Assembly: GCF_001423495.1 (NCBI RefSeq)
Contig: NZ_LMOG01000012.1
Coordinates: 69,999-133,998, forward strand
From: Xanthomonas sp. Leaf131
GTDB taxonomy: Bacteria > Pseudomonadota > Gammaproteobacteria > Xanthomonadales > Xanthomonadaceae
Direction: 5' to 3'
Length of the DNA: 64,000 nt
Shown here: positions 1 to 6,189 of the stretch, piece by piece
How the letters are laid out: the number at the start of each line of letters is the position of its first letter
How positions within the stretch are numbered: position 1 is the first letter of the stretch
Position numbers and translations under genes: made by a program
The notes under the pieces: model-generated
Database searches by the model: none
What the model was told of the DNA's origin: nothing
Seen by the model: the letters and a program-made list of their open reading frames with translations, nothing else

Positions 1-136
1 TGCAGGGCCCTTGCCCGCCCACCATCGCAGGACACGCCGCAAGTACGTCCTTGTAGGCCCTTACGCGGAATCCATGCCGCGTAAGGGCCCGCGATGGTGA
101 GCGGGCAAGGACCAGTCGAGATGGTCGGTGTGCAGG
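1..136 (-). repeat. Palindromic intergenic repeat, family 1, copy A
   Basis: This stretch reads as the reverse complement of the copies at 3290-3425 and 3603-3738 over its full length, with few mismatches. It holds an inner hairpin (TTACGCGGAAT facing ATGCCGCGTAAG, one mismatch) and long outer arms (CCTTGCCCGCCCACCATCGC facing GCGATGGTGAGCGGGCAAGG). It has no coding potential. The left end coincides with the window edge, so the element may extend further. It resembles the miniature palindromic elements common in Xanthomonas intergenic DNA; the family name is not known to me. Confidence 0.85.
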
Positions 137-429
137 GTTAAGAGCAGTGCGCGCTGCGCGGGTGTCTGATGGGGTGCGTGCCAGCTGGCAGGCTGTAAAG
201 CCAACTGCCAGGCAACCCGAATAGCGTTCCCGGGACTGACGGGCCTTCAGACCGCCGCGCGCCCGCCGCTATCTGGACGTCCACTGCCCATGCAGCGTCT
301 GCGACCTGTGCGGTATCGAACGGATCGCATTCCAGGCAAGATCACCGGCTCACGCCGTTGTGGAAGGCAGTGGCGCATTCCCGTCGTTCCAGCGAGCGAC
401 GGTCGGTTGGTGAGTTCCAGGAGCGTTTC
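137..429. other. Non-coding stretch between repeat and small gene
   Basis: Short open frames here overlap on both strands and lack ribosome binding sites. I see no gene, RNA or further repeat copy. Confidence 0.5.
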
Positions 430-645
430 ATGTCGTCGTCCACCGTTACGCAAGACCCTGTCTCCGCGGCTCCGGAGCAGACCCAGCACGCCTTTGCCGA
501 ACACGTCCACAACAAGCCCGCGCCCAGCCAGCCGATCGGCAGCACCGAAGCGGCGCACCTAATGACGTTCTTGTGCCAGACCCACTCGGCCAAACAGCCG
601 CAGATCCTGCTGCCGCCGCAAGCGCGCGACAACGACGCGGCCTGA
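430..645 (+). CDS. Small hypothetical protein convergent with rebB
   Basis: A 71-residue protein starting MSSSTVTQDPVSAA and ending in PPQARDNDAA. It is hydrophilic, rich in Gln, Pro and Ala, and has no signal peptide or membrane segment. The frame is open upstream to 358, but the internal ATG at 430 is preferred because the GGAGCG just before it can serve as a ribosome binding site (the distance is short). The gene converges on rebB, with a hairpin between them. I do not recognise a family. The position next to rebB hints at a link with R-body biology, but this is inference and the gene could be spurious. Confidence 0.4.
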   Translation: MSSSTVTQDPVSAAPEQTQHAFAEHVHNKPAPSQPIGSTEAAHLMTFLCQTHSAKQPQILLPPQARDNDAA

Positions 646-680
646 GCGAGACGACGCGCTCGCGTCAGCAACTGCACCAG

Positions 681-706
681 TGGCGACAGCACTGCAGCTG
701 TCGCCA
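681..706. terminator. Perfect 10-bp hairpin between convergent genes
   Basis: TGGCGACAGC pairs perfectly with GCTGTCGCCA around a 6-base loop. It lies between the stop of the small plus-strand gene (645) and the stop of rebB (714). No T-tract follows on either strand, so it is a possible bidirectional transcript end or stabilising hairpin rather than a textbook terminator. Confidence 0.45.
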
Positions 707-713
707 ATCGCCA

Positions 714-1043
714 TTACTTGCCGCCGTTGAATGCCTTGAGCACGGTGAGCAGACTGGTCAGATTGTCGGCCACGCCCGCTTGCGCAACCTTCTCGACGTC
801 TGCCGCCGAAGCGGTGGTGTCGAGACTGTAGATCTGCATCACGCCCTGATTCGTGGCGGCCTGCGCCAACGTGTTTTGTTGCTGCTGCGCGGCCACCGCG
901 TTAGCGAAGAGAATCCCGCTCGACTGGGCCATGCTCTGGTAGATCGTGCCCATGGCCATAGCGGGCGCTTCGCCGATCACCTTGACATTGGTCTGCGTGA
1001 CGGCATCGGTGATCTGATTGTTGACTGCGGTTGGAAAAGCCAT
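714..1043 (-). CDS. rebB: RebB-family R-body (killing trait) protein
   Basis: A 109-residue protein beginning MAFPTAVNNQITDAVTQTN, a typical opening of RebB-like proteins. In Caedibacter, RebB is a structural component of R bodies, large coiled protein ribbons. The sequence has the alanine-rich centre (ILFANAVAAQQQQNTLAQAA) and the following TNQGVMQIYS segment typical of Xanthomonas members. A good AGGAG lies 6 bases before the ATG at 1043. It stands alone here, whereas R-body loci usually hold several reb paralogues and a regulator. Family assignment is strong; whether R bodies are actually formed is unknown. Confidence 0.85.
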   Translation of the reverse strand: MAFPTAVNNQITDAVTQTNVKVIGEAPAMAMGTIYQSMAQSSGILFANAVAAQQQQNTLAQAATNQGVMQIYSLDTTASAADVEKVAQAGVADNLTSLLTVLKAFNGGK

Positions 1044-1278
1044 ATGCGCGCTCCTGAGTGGACGGATACACGGCGCTGCGCGTTGTTACAGGCCCATCGG
1101 CACTGAAAGCCGGTCGCACCTGTTAACCGCACCGCAGCGTGCCGACCAAGCGCCAAGCCAACTGCACACCGTGTCATCTCATAGCGGCATGCAGGCGTGC
1201 GACTGAATCCTTGCAACGCCGCTCCGCAATGCGCGTCGCAGCCCCACTGTGACGCGCGCAACCGCTGTGCGAGGCGCC

Positions 1279-1675
1279 TCAGCGCGCAGCCGCACCGGTG
1301 CGCGGATTGAACAACTGGAACTCGCGGATCTGCACTGCATCTGCGCTGGACGGGATGTTCAAGCGCAACCGCGAAGCAATCACCGACACGAAATGATCGA
1401 TCTTCATCCGCCGATCGCCCGCGCCTTAGGCACCCACTTGCCGTCCTATCAGGCTTCCAACGCGGACTTCTGCACCAGCTGGCCGTCGTTGATCCACTCC
1501 ATCAGGTATTGGGATTGAAGTGCACGACCACGCCGAATTCCAACTCCTGCCAGGCCACCTGCTGCGGCGAAGGCTTCACCTCGGCAACGTTCTGCGGGAT
1601 GGCGGTAGGCAGGGTCAACGCGGTCAGGCCAAGTGCGGCCAGCCAACGCAACGGGGAGCGCGGGTGTGACGACAT
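1279..1675 (-). pseudogene. Alpha-L-fucosidase (GH29-like) remnant with internal deletion
   Basis: From the ATG at 1675 the minus strand encodes a signal-peptide-like start (SPLRWLAALGLTALTLP), then PSPQQVAWQELEFGVVVHFN, which resembles the opening of bacterial alpha-L-fucosidases. A stop follows at about 1510. Other frames then continue with WINDGQLVQKSALEA, DGKWVPKAR, and finally KIDHFVSVIASRLRLNIPSS and IREFQLFNPRTGAA up to a stop at 1279, as in the C-terminal part of these enzymes. The whole catalytic centre is missing, so this is a decayed gene joined across a large deletion with frameshifts. It is divergent from the sialidase-like gene. The GH29 assignment rests on recalled family sequence style. 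Confidence 0.7.
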
Positions 1676-1732
1676 CGCGGGTCCTCGCAGTGGTCGGCGA
1701 CGACGACCGACTGGGATGGCCAGAGCACATGG

Positions 1733-1752
1733 TATTTAATAGATGATAAATA
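1733..1752. promoter_or_regulatory. Candidate operator upstream of the sialidase-like gene
   Basis: TATTTA and TAAATA form a perfect 6-bp inverted repeat spaced by 8 bp inside an AT-rich patch (about 1731-1765) that stands out from the GC-rich surroundings. It sits between the divergent fucosidase relic and the sialidase-like gene, where a shared regulator would bind. The regulator is unknown. Confidence 0.4.
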
Positions 1753-1786
1753 GGTATTTTTAAAATCCGCACAGGACTGCACCACG

Positions 1787-2872
1787 ATGCCTCTGTCCCG
1801 CCTGCTGACCTGCCTTGTTGCCAGCCTTGCCGCCTGCGCAGTTCAAGCCAAATCGCCCATGCCGCCGCCCTCATCGATCATGCTCAGCGAGTTCATTGCC
1901 GACCCGGCACCGACGCCACAGGCGCATGCCTCTACGCTGTTGGAAACCCGCGACGGCACCCTGCTCGCGGCCTGGTTCGGCGGCGCGCATGAGGGCGCGC
2001 CCAATGTGGGTATCTGGCTCGCCCAACGCGGCCCGCAGCACTGGCAGCCGCCGCAACGCATCGCCGACGGCGCGCACGCAGGCGTAGATGGCGCCGCACT
2101 ACCGGCCTGGAATCCGGTGCTGTTTCAGTCCAGCACCGGGCCGGTGCAGCTGTACTACAAGCTCGGCCCGAATCCACGCGATTGGTGGGGCCTGCGCATT
2201 ACATCGACCGATGACGGTGCGCACTGGTCGCCGCCGCAGCGGTTGCCCGACGGCATTCTCGGCCCGATCAAGAACAAGCCGGTGCAATTGTCGAACGGCC
2301 GCATCCTCGCACCCAGCAGCAGCGAAGACCGTGGCTGGCGCGCGCATCTGGAATGGAGCGACGACGACGGCGCACATTGGCAACGCGGCATGCCGCTCAA
2401 TGATCCGACAGTGATCGGCGCGATCCAACCCAGCGTGTTGCTGCATGCAGACGGCCGTGTGCAGATATTGGGTCGAAGCCAGCAGAACAAGCTTTTCAGT
2501 ACGTTCTCCAATGATGGCGGCCTGCACTGGCAACCGATGCAATTGCTGGACGTAGAGAACCCCAACTCCGGCACCGACGCCGTGATGCTGCGCGACGGCC
2601 GCGCCCTGCTGGTCTACAACCCCGGCATCGCCGGCAAGGATTGGTGGGACGGCCGCGGCACGCTGGCGGTGGCGCTATCGACCGATGGGGTGCACTGGCA
2701 GCGTGTGCTCACGTTGGAAAACAGCGCAAAAGACGAGTTTTCCTATCCGGCGGTGATCCAGACCCGCGATGGTTTGGTGCACATCAGCTATACCTGGAAG
2801 CGGCAGCGCATCAAACATGTCCTGCTAGATCCGGTGCGACTTGGCAGCAACGCGAATGGCAAAACGCCCTAG
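1787..2872 (+). CDS. Secreted sialidase-like (BNR/Asp-box) glycosidase
   Basis: A 361-residue protein with an N-terminal signal peptide (LLTCLVASLAACAVQA, cleavage near residue 22). It carries repeated Asp-box motifs of the six-bladed sialidase fold: STDDGAHWSPP near 146, SDDDGAHWQRG near 190, SNDGGLHWQPM near 242 and STDGVHWQRV near 300. Conserved segments such as GPIKNKP and DEFSYPAVIQ are typical of bacterial exo-sialidase homologues. An AGGA lies 11 bases before the ATG. The product is probably periplasmic or secreted and acts on glycan termini; whether the substrate is sialic acid or another sugar cannot be told. The neighbouring fucosidase relic and the glycosylasparaginase at 4.5 kb suggest glycoprotein glycan use. 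Confidence 0.8.
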   Translation: MPLSRLLTCLVASLAACAVQAKSPMPPPSSIMLSEFIADPAPTPQAHASTLLETRDGTLLAAWFGGAHEGAPNVGIWLAQRGPQHWQPPQRIADGAHAGVDGAALPAWNPVLFQSSTGPVQLYYKLGPNPRDWWGLRITSTDDGAHWSPPQRLPDGILGPIKNKPVQLSNGRILAPSSSEDRGWRAHLEWSDDDGAHWQRGMPLNDPTVIGAIQPSVLLHADGRVQILGRSQQNKLFSTFSNDGGLHWQPMQLLDVENPNSGTDAVMLRDGRALLVYNPGIAGKDWWDGRGTLAVALSTDGVHWQRVLTLENSAKDEFSYPAVIQTRDGLVHISYTWKRQRIKHVLLDPVRLGSNANGKTP

Positions 2873-2904
2873 CCACTGCTGCACAGTCCGGGATAGGTCT
2901 TGAG

Positions 2905-2945
2905 TGCACGGTGTCCTTGCCGCTCGCGGGACATGCCGTGAAATA
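2905..2945 (+). repeat. Fragment of family 1 variant repeat
   Basis: About 40 bases (ACGGTGTCCTTGCCGCTCGC then GGGACATGCCGTGAA) match the left arm of the variant copy at 3015-3120. The rest of the element is absent. Confidence 0.5.
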
Positions 2946-3014
2946 CACAAGACAACCAAGATTCCAAGTCCCAGCTCGTCTCGAGTGCAGTCAGCAGCCT
3001 AATTCAGTCGAGCG

Positions 3015-3120
3015 CGCGGTGCCCTCGCCGCTCGCGGGACACGCCGTGAATCCGTCCATGGAGGCTCGGTGGCGGCATCCATGCCGCCACACGGTCCCGC
3101 AAGCGGCAAGAACACCGCAC
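3015..3120 (-). repeat. Palindromic repeat, family 1 variant (copy F)
   Basis: This has the same architecture as the main family but different stems. The inner stem is GTGGCGGCAT facing ATGCCGCCAC, and the outer arms are GGTGCCCTCGCCGCTCGCGG facing CCCGCAAGCGGCAAGAACACC. The linker GGGACACGCCGTGAATCCGT followed by CCATGGAGGCTC corresponds to the linker of the other copies. Confidence 0.7.
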
Positions 3121-3289
3121 CAGGAAGTTGGTCGCTGGTCGAGGCAAAACCTGCCTACCGCCACGTCCGTATCGGGATGCTGAGAAGGTTGTAGGGTGAT
3201 TATTGAAGCCTGACTTCTCTCGGCTTGAGATGGGACGCTGGTGGAACGCACGTTGACTCAAACAACAAACATCATGCTCTGCTTGCAAC

Positions 3290-3425
3290 CATGCACACCG
3301 ACACTCTCGACTGGTCCTTGCCCGCCTACCGTCGCGGGACCTTACGCGGCATGGATGCCGCGTAAGAGCCTACAAGGACGTACTTGCGGCGTGTCCCGCG
3401 ACGGTGGGCGGGCAAGGGCCCTGCA
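3290..3425 (+). repeat. Palindromic intergenic repeat, family 1, copy B
   Basis: A full-length copy of about 136 bp. The inner stem is TTACGCGGCAT facing ATGCCGCGTAA, and the outer arms are CCTTGCCCGCCTACCGTCGC facing GCGACGGTGGGCGGGCAAGG. The A/G change inside the outer arm is matched on the other side, so pairing is kept. It is inverted relative to copy A. Confidence 0.9.
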
Positions 3426-3602
3426 CCATAGATTCGCCGCTCCACAACTGATCTATCCGCGCTAAACAATCACTTCGATACATTGAGACCTAAGTCGTAG
3501 CGTCGTTTAGATGCAATCAGAGGCTCAGGAAAAACCCTTGTCGGTCAAGTGCGCGGCACCCTCACCGCACCAGAGAATCAACCGATTGCTTTTGTTGAAA
3601 AA

Positions 3603-3738
3603 CATGCATACCAACACTCTCGACTGGTCCTTGCCCGCCCACCATCGCGGGATCTTACGCGGCATGGATGCCGCGTAAGAGCTTACAAGGACGTACTCGC
3701 GGCGTGTCCTGCGATGGTGGGCGGGTAAGGGCCCTGCA
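3603..3738 (+). repeat. Palindromic intergenic repeat, family 1, copy C
   Basis: A full-length copy in the same orientation as copy B, 177 bp further on. The outer arms read CCTTGCCCGCCCACCATCGC and GCGATGGTGGGCGGGTAAGG, with the inner TTACGCGGCAT facing ATGCCGCGTAA. Confidence 0.9.
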
Positions 3739-3767
3739 GCCAGGCAACAGACCAGCCGCTCTAGCTC

Positions 3768-4499
3768 TCACACTCCCTGCAACAACCCCACTATCCGCCG
3801 CACACGCACCACATCGGTCCGCTGGTAATCGCTGCCCAGATCGGTGATGTATGCGTGCGGCGCATGCACCTGCGCCGCAACCGGCCCACGTGAGGAGGCA
3901 TGAAACTCGCGCGCGCCGGTACTCGCACGCAGCGTGAGCACATTGGTTTCGGACACGCCTGCACCCGGCATGACCCTGATGCGCTCGCCCGCCTGCTGCA
4001 CCAGCGCGGCAATGGTGTCGATACCTTCAAGCGCACTCGCACGCGCGCCGGACGTCAGCACACGCTCGCACCCCAGCGTGATCGCATCTTCCAGCGCGCG
4101 CGACGGATCGGCACTGACATCGATCGCACGATGAAAGGTCACACCGAGCGATCCAGCTGCTGCGATCAACACACGCATCGTGGCCAGATCGACCTGCCCA
4201 CGCGGATCCAGCGCACCCAACACCACGCCATCGCAGCCCAGCCGCACACATTGCTCCACATCGCGCCGCATCACCTCGACCTCTGCCGCATCGAAGACGA
4301 AGTCGCCCACACGCGGACGGATCAATACGTATAGCGGAATCTGCAATCGCTCACGCACCACCGCCAACGTGCCGAACGACGGCGTCAGCCCGCCGCCGTC
4401 CAGACCACCGCAGAGCTCGACCCGCATCGCACCGCCTTCCTGCGCCGCCAATGCCGAACCCACCGAATCGGCAGCCACTTCCAACCCCAACGCGCTCAT
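3768..4499 (-). CDS. cutC: CutC family copper homeostasis protein
   Basis: A 243-residue cytoplasmic protein of the CutC family, which folds as a TIM barrel. Hallmarks are LEVAADSVGSALAAQEGGAM followed by RVELCGG near the N-terminus, PLYVLIRPRVGDFV near 75, GCDGVVLGALDP near 108, VTFHRAIDVS near 138, LTSGARASALEG near 168 and VMPGAGVSETN near 194. Length is normal for the family. The ATG at 4499 overlaps the stop of the upstream glycosylasparaginase by 4 bp, so the two are probably co-translated. CutC has been linked to copper tolerance, but its biochemical role is unsettled. Confidence 0.92.
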   Translation of the reverse strand: MSALGLEVAADSVGSALAAQEGGAMRVELCGGLDGGGLTPSFGTLAVVRERLQIPLYVLIRPRVGDFVFDAAEVEVMRRDVEQCVRLGCDGVVLGALDPRGQVDLATMRVLIAAAGSLGVTFHRAIDVSADPSRALEDAITLGCERVLTSGARASALEGIDTIAALVQQAGERIRVMPGAGVSETNVLTLRASTGAREFHASSRGPVAAQVHAPHAYITDLGSDYQRTDVVRVRRIVGLLQGV

Positions 4500-5560
4500 G
4501 CCGCAGGCTCGCGGGTGTAGTGGCTTTCACCGGGCACCAGCAGATCCTGCCGCTGCGCATCGCAGACCGCGTAACTGAAACCCTTCTGGATTGCGAACGC
4601 ACCCACTTCGCCGCGCTTGTTCATCGCCAAAAAACCTACCTGCAGTGTGCGAGTAAGTTCGGGCTTGCGCCGTATCAACCGCATCACCACCTCGCGGCAG
4701 GCATCGGCCGGCGACTTGCCCTGGCGCATCATTTCCACCACCGCGAAGCTGCCCACATTGCGGATCACTTCTTCGCCAACGCCGGTCGAGGTCGCACCGC
4801 CCACCTCGTTGTCCACGTACAGGCCCGCGCCGATGATCGGGCTGTCGCCCACCCGGCCGTGCATCTTCCACGCCATCCCACTGGTGGTGCACGCCCCGGA
4901 CAAGTTGCCATGCGCATCCAGCGCCAGCATGCCGATGGTGTCGTGATTGTCCTTGCCGCCCGGAAGCTTCGCCTCGCGCCAGGCGCGGTTTTCGATATTG
5001 GCTTCCGGCGAATACTTCGACGTCTTCAACCACTCTTTCCACGCCGCTTCCGAGCTGGGCGTGAGCAGCTTGGTCTGCGGAAATCCCTGTTCCAGCGCGA
5101 ACTGCCGCGCACCATCGCCGACCAGCATCACATGCGGGGTTTTCTCCATCACCGCGCGCGCTACCGAGATGGCATGCACCACATCTTCCAGTGCCGCGAC
5201 CGACCCGCAATTGCCCAGGTGATCCATGATGCAGGCATCCAGCGTCACCCGCCCATCGCGGTCCGGATAGCCGCCCAGCCCCACGGTGGGATTGTTCGGG
5301 TCCGCTTCGGGCACGCGCACACCGGCTTCTACTGCATCCAGCGCGATGCCGCCGGTACCGAGAATTTTCCAAGCCTCCTGGTTGGCAGCAATGCCGAAAT
5401 CCCAGGTGGAAATCACCCGCGCCTGGCCGCGCGGCAACACCGCAACGCGACCAGGCGTGCTGGCACCGACCGCCGCCTGTGCACGCGCCCCCCACCCGGC
5501 CAGGCCGGAGGCGATCGCACCAAGCGTGGCGCTCTTGAGGAAGTGACGACGTTGGATCAT
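4496..5560 (-). CDS. N4-(beta-N-acetylglucosaminyl)-L-asparaginase, Ntn hydrolase
   Basis: A 354-residue isoaspartyl peptidase/aspartylglucosaminidase family protein. It begins MIQRRHFLKSATLG, a twin-arginine-like export signal (RRHFLK, then AIASGLAGWGARAQA), so export by Tat is likely. The autocatalytic cleavage site is HDTIGMLALD, where the Thr would become the N-terminal nucleophile of the beta subunit. CTTSGMAWKMHGRVGDSPI follows, with the substrate-pocket residues. The enzyme splits GlcNAc from Asn, the last step in removing N-glycans. The frame is open to 5779, but ATG 5560 is chosen for a GGAG nine bases upstream; ATG 5575 is the alternative. Confidence 0.88.
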   Translation of the reverse strand: MIQRRHFLKSATLGAIASGLAGWGARAQAAVGASTPGRVAVLPRGQARVISTWDFGIAANQEAWKILGTGGIALDAVEAGVRVPEADPNNPTVGLGGYPDRDGRVTLDACIMDHLGNCGSVAALEDVVHAISVARAVMEKTPHVMLVGDGARQFALEQGFPQTKLLTPSSEAAWKEWLKTSKYSPEANIENRAWREAKLPGGKDNHDTIGMLALDAHGNLSGACTTSGMAWKMHGRVGDSPIIGAGLYVDNEVGGATSTGVGEEVIRNVGSFAVVEMMRQGKSPADACREVVMRLIRRKPELTRTLQVGFLAMNKRGEVGAFAIQKGFSYAVCDAQRQDLLVPGESHYTREPAA

Positions 5561-5703
5561 CCGGGCGAACTCCATGAAGGAAACAGGTGGCCGCACTACG
5601 CGGCGACAGCCTTCCATCATGCGGCAGCGCCGCGTGCGGATAAACCGTATTGCGGCGCCCAGCAATGCGGATCCGCGCATAACGCACAGTGGAGGCTGCG
5701 GAG

Positions 5704-5820
5704 CCCCTCTCCCATTGGGAGAGGGGTTGGGGTGAGGGTACGGGGGCACCGACACCGCCCTGCGCAGCCGTACCCTCATCCGGCGCTACGCGCCACCTTC
5801 TCCCGATGGGAGAAGGGAAG
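5704..5820. repeat. Family 2 inverted repeat, copy 1
   Basis: CCCCTCTCCCATTGGGAGAG, then GGGTTGGGGTGAGGGTACGG, faces GCCGTACCCTCATCCGGCGC and CTTCTCCCGATGGGAGAAGG. The unit is a long imperfect palindrome made of two short hairpins around TGAGGGTACG and CGTACCCTCA. Confidence 0.8.
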
Positions 5821-5910
5821 CTCTCCAGCGGGGCGAGAAGGCACGGCTTGCGCGCCGCTGGCGCGCGTGCATTGGAGCGCCCGCGCTGCCAGCGCGGGCC
5901 GGGGCGCGAA

Positions 5911-6010
5911 GCGGGGGTTGGGGTGAGGGTACGGGGAGACCGACAGCGCCCTGCCCAGCCGTACCCTCATCCGGCGCTACGCGCCCCCTTCTCCCGATGG
6001 GAGAAGGGAA
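5911..6010. repeat. Family 2 inverted repeat, copy 2
   Basis: A second copy beginning GGGGGTTGGGGTGAGGGTAC and ending TTCTCCCGATGGGAGAAGGG. Its left hairpin is replaced by GGGCCGGGGCGCGAAGC, so the left edge differs from copy 1. It lies in direct orientation about 190 bp from copy 1. Confidence 0.8.
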
Positions 6011-6189
6011 GAATCCCCCTCTCCGCTGGCACTGCACACGGCAGCACGCACCAGCGACCGAAAAAAACTTCGACCCACTTAACCCCATTCGCCGCACTGG
6101 CCCGTTTACTGAACAGAGGCGCAGTGCACGGCGACCTCGGGCTGTCCGGTTGTTCACCCCATCCCCTCTTCGCCACGCAAAGGATTCCC

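Larger units (their letters stand above)
2946..3767. other. Gene-free stretch filled with palindromic repeats
   Basis: Between the sialidase-like gene and cutC there is no credible coding frame. The stretch holds three full copies of the family 1 palindromic repeat (3015-3120, 3290-3425, 3603-3738) and an arm-like fragment near 3553-3572. The remaining sequence is less GC-rich than the flanking genes. Confidence 0.7.
5561..6189. other. Gene-free stretch with family 2 repeats
   Basis: No credible gene. Two copies of a GC-rich inverted repeat occupy 5704-6010. The part after 6010 is the leader of the VWA lipoprotein gene, with an AAAGGA ribosome binding site at 6179-6184. Confidence 0.6.

Noticed and set aside
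2641-3183. A 180-residue frame overlapping the sialidase-like gene end
   Set aside because: The first part is an alternate frame of the sialidase-like gene and the rest runs through palindromic repeats.
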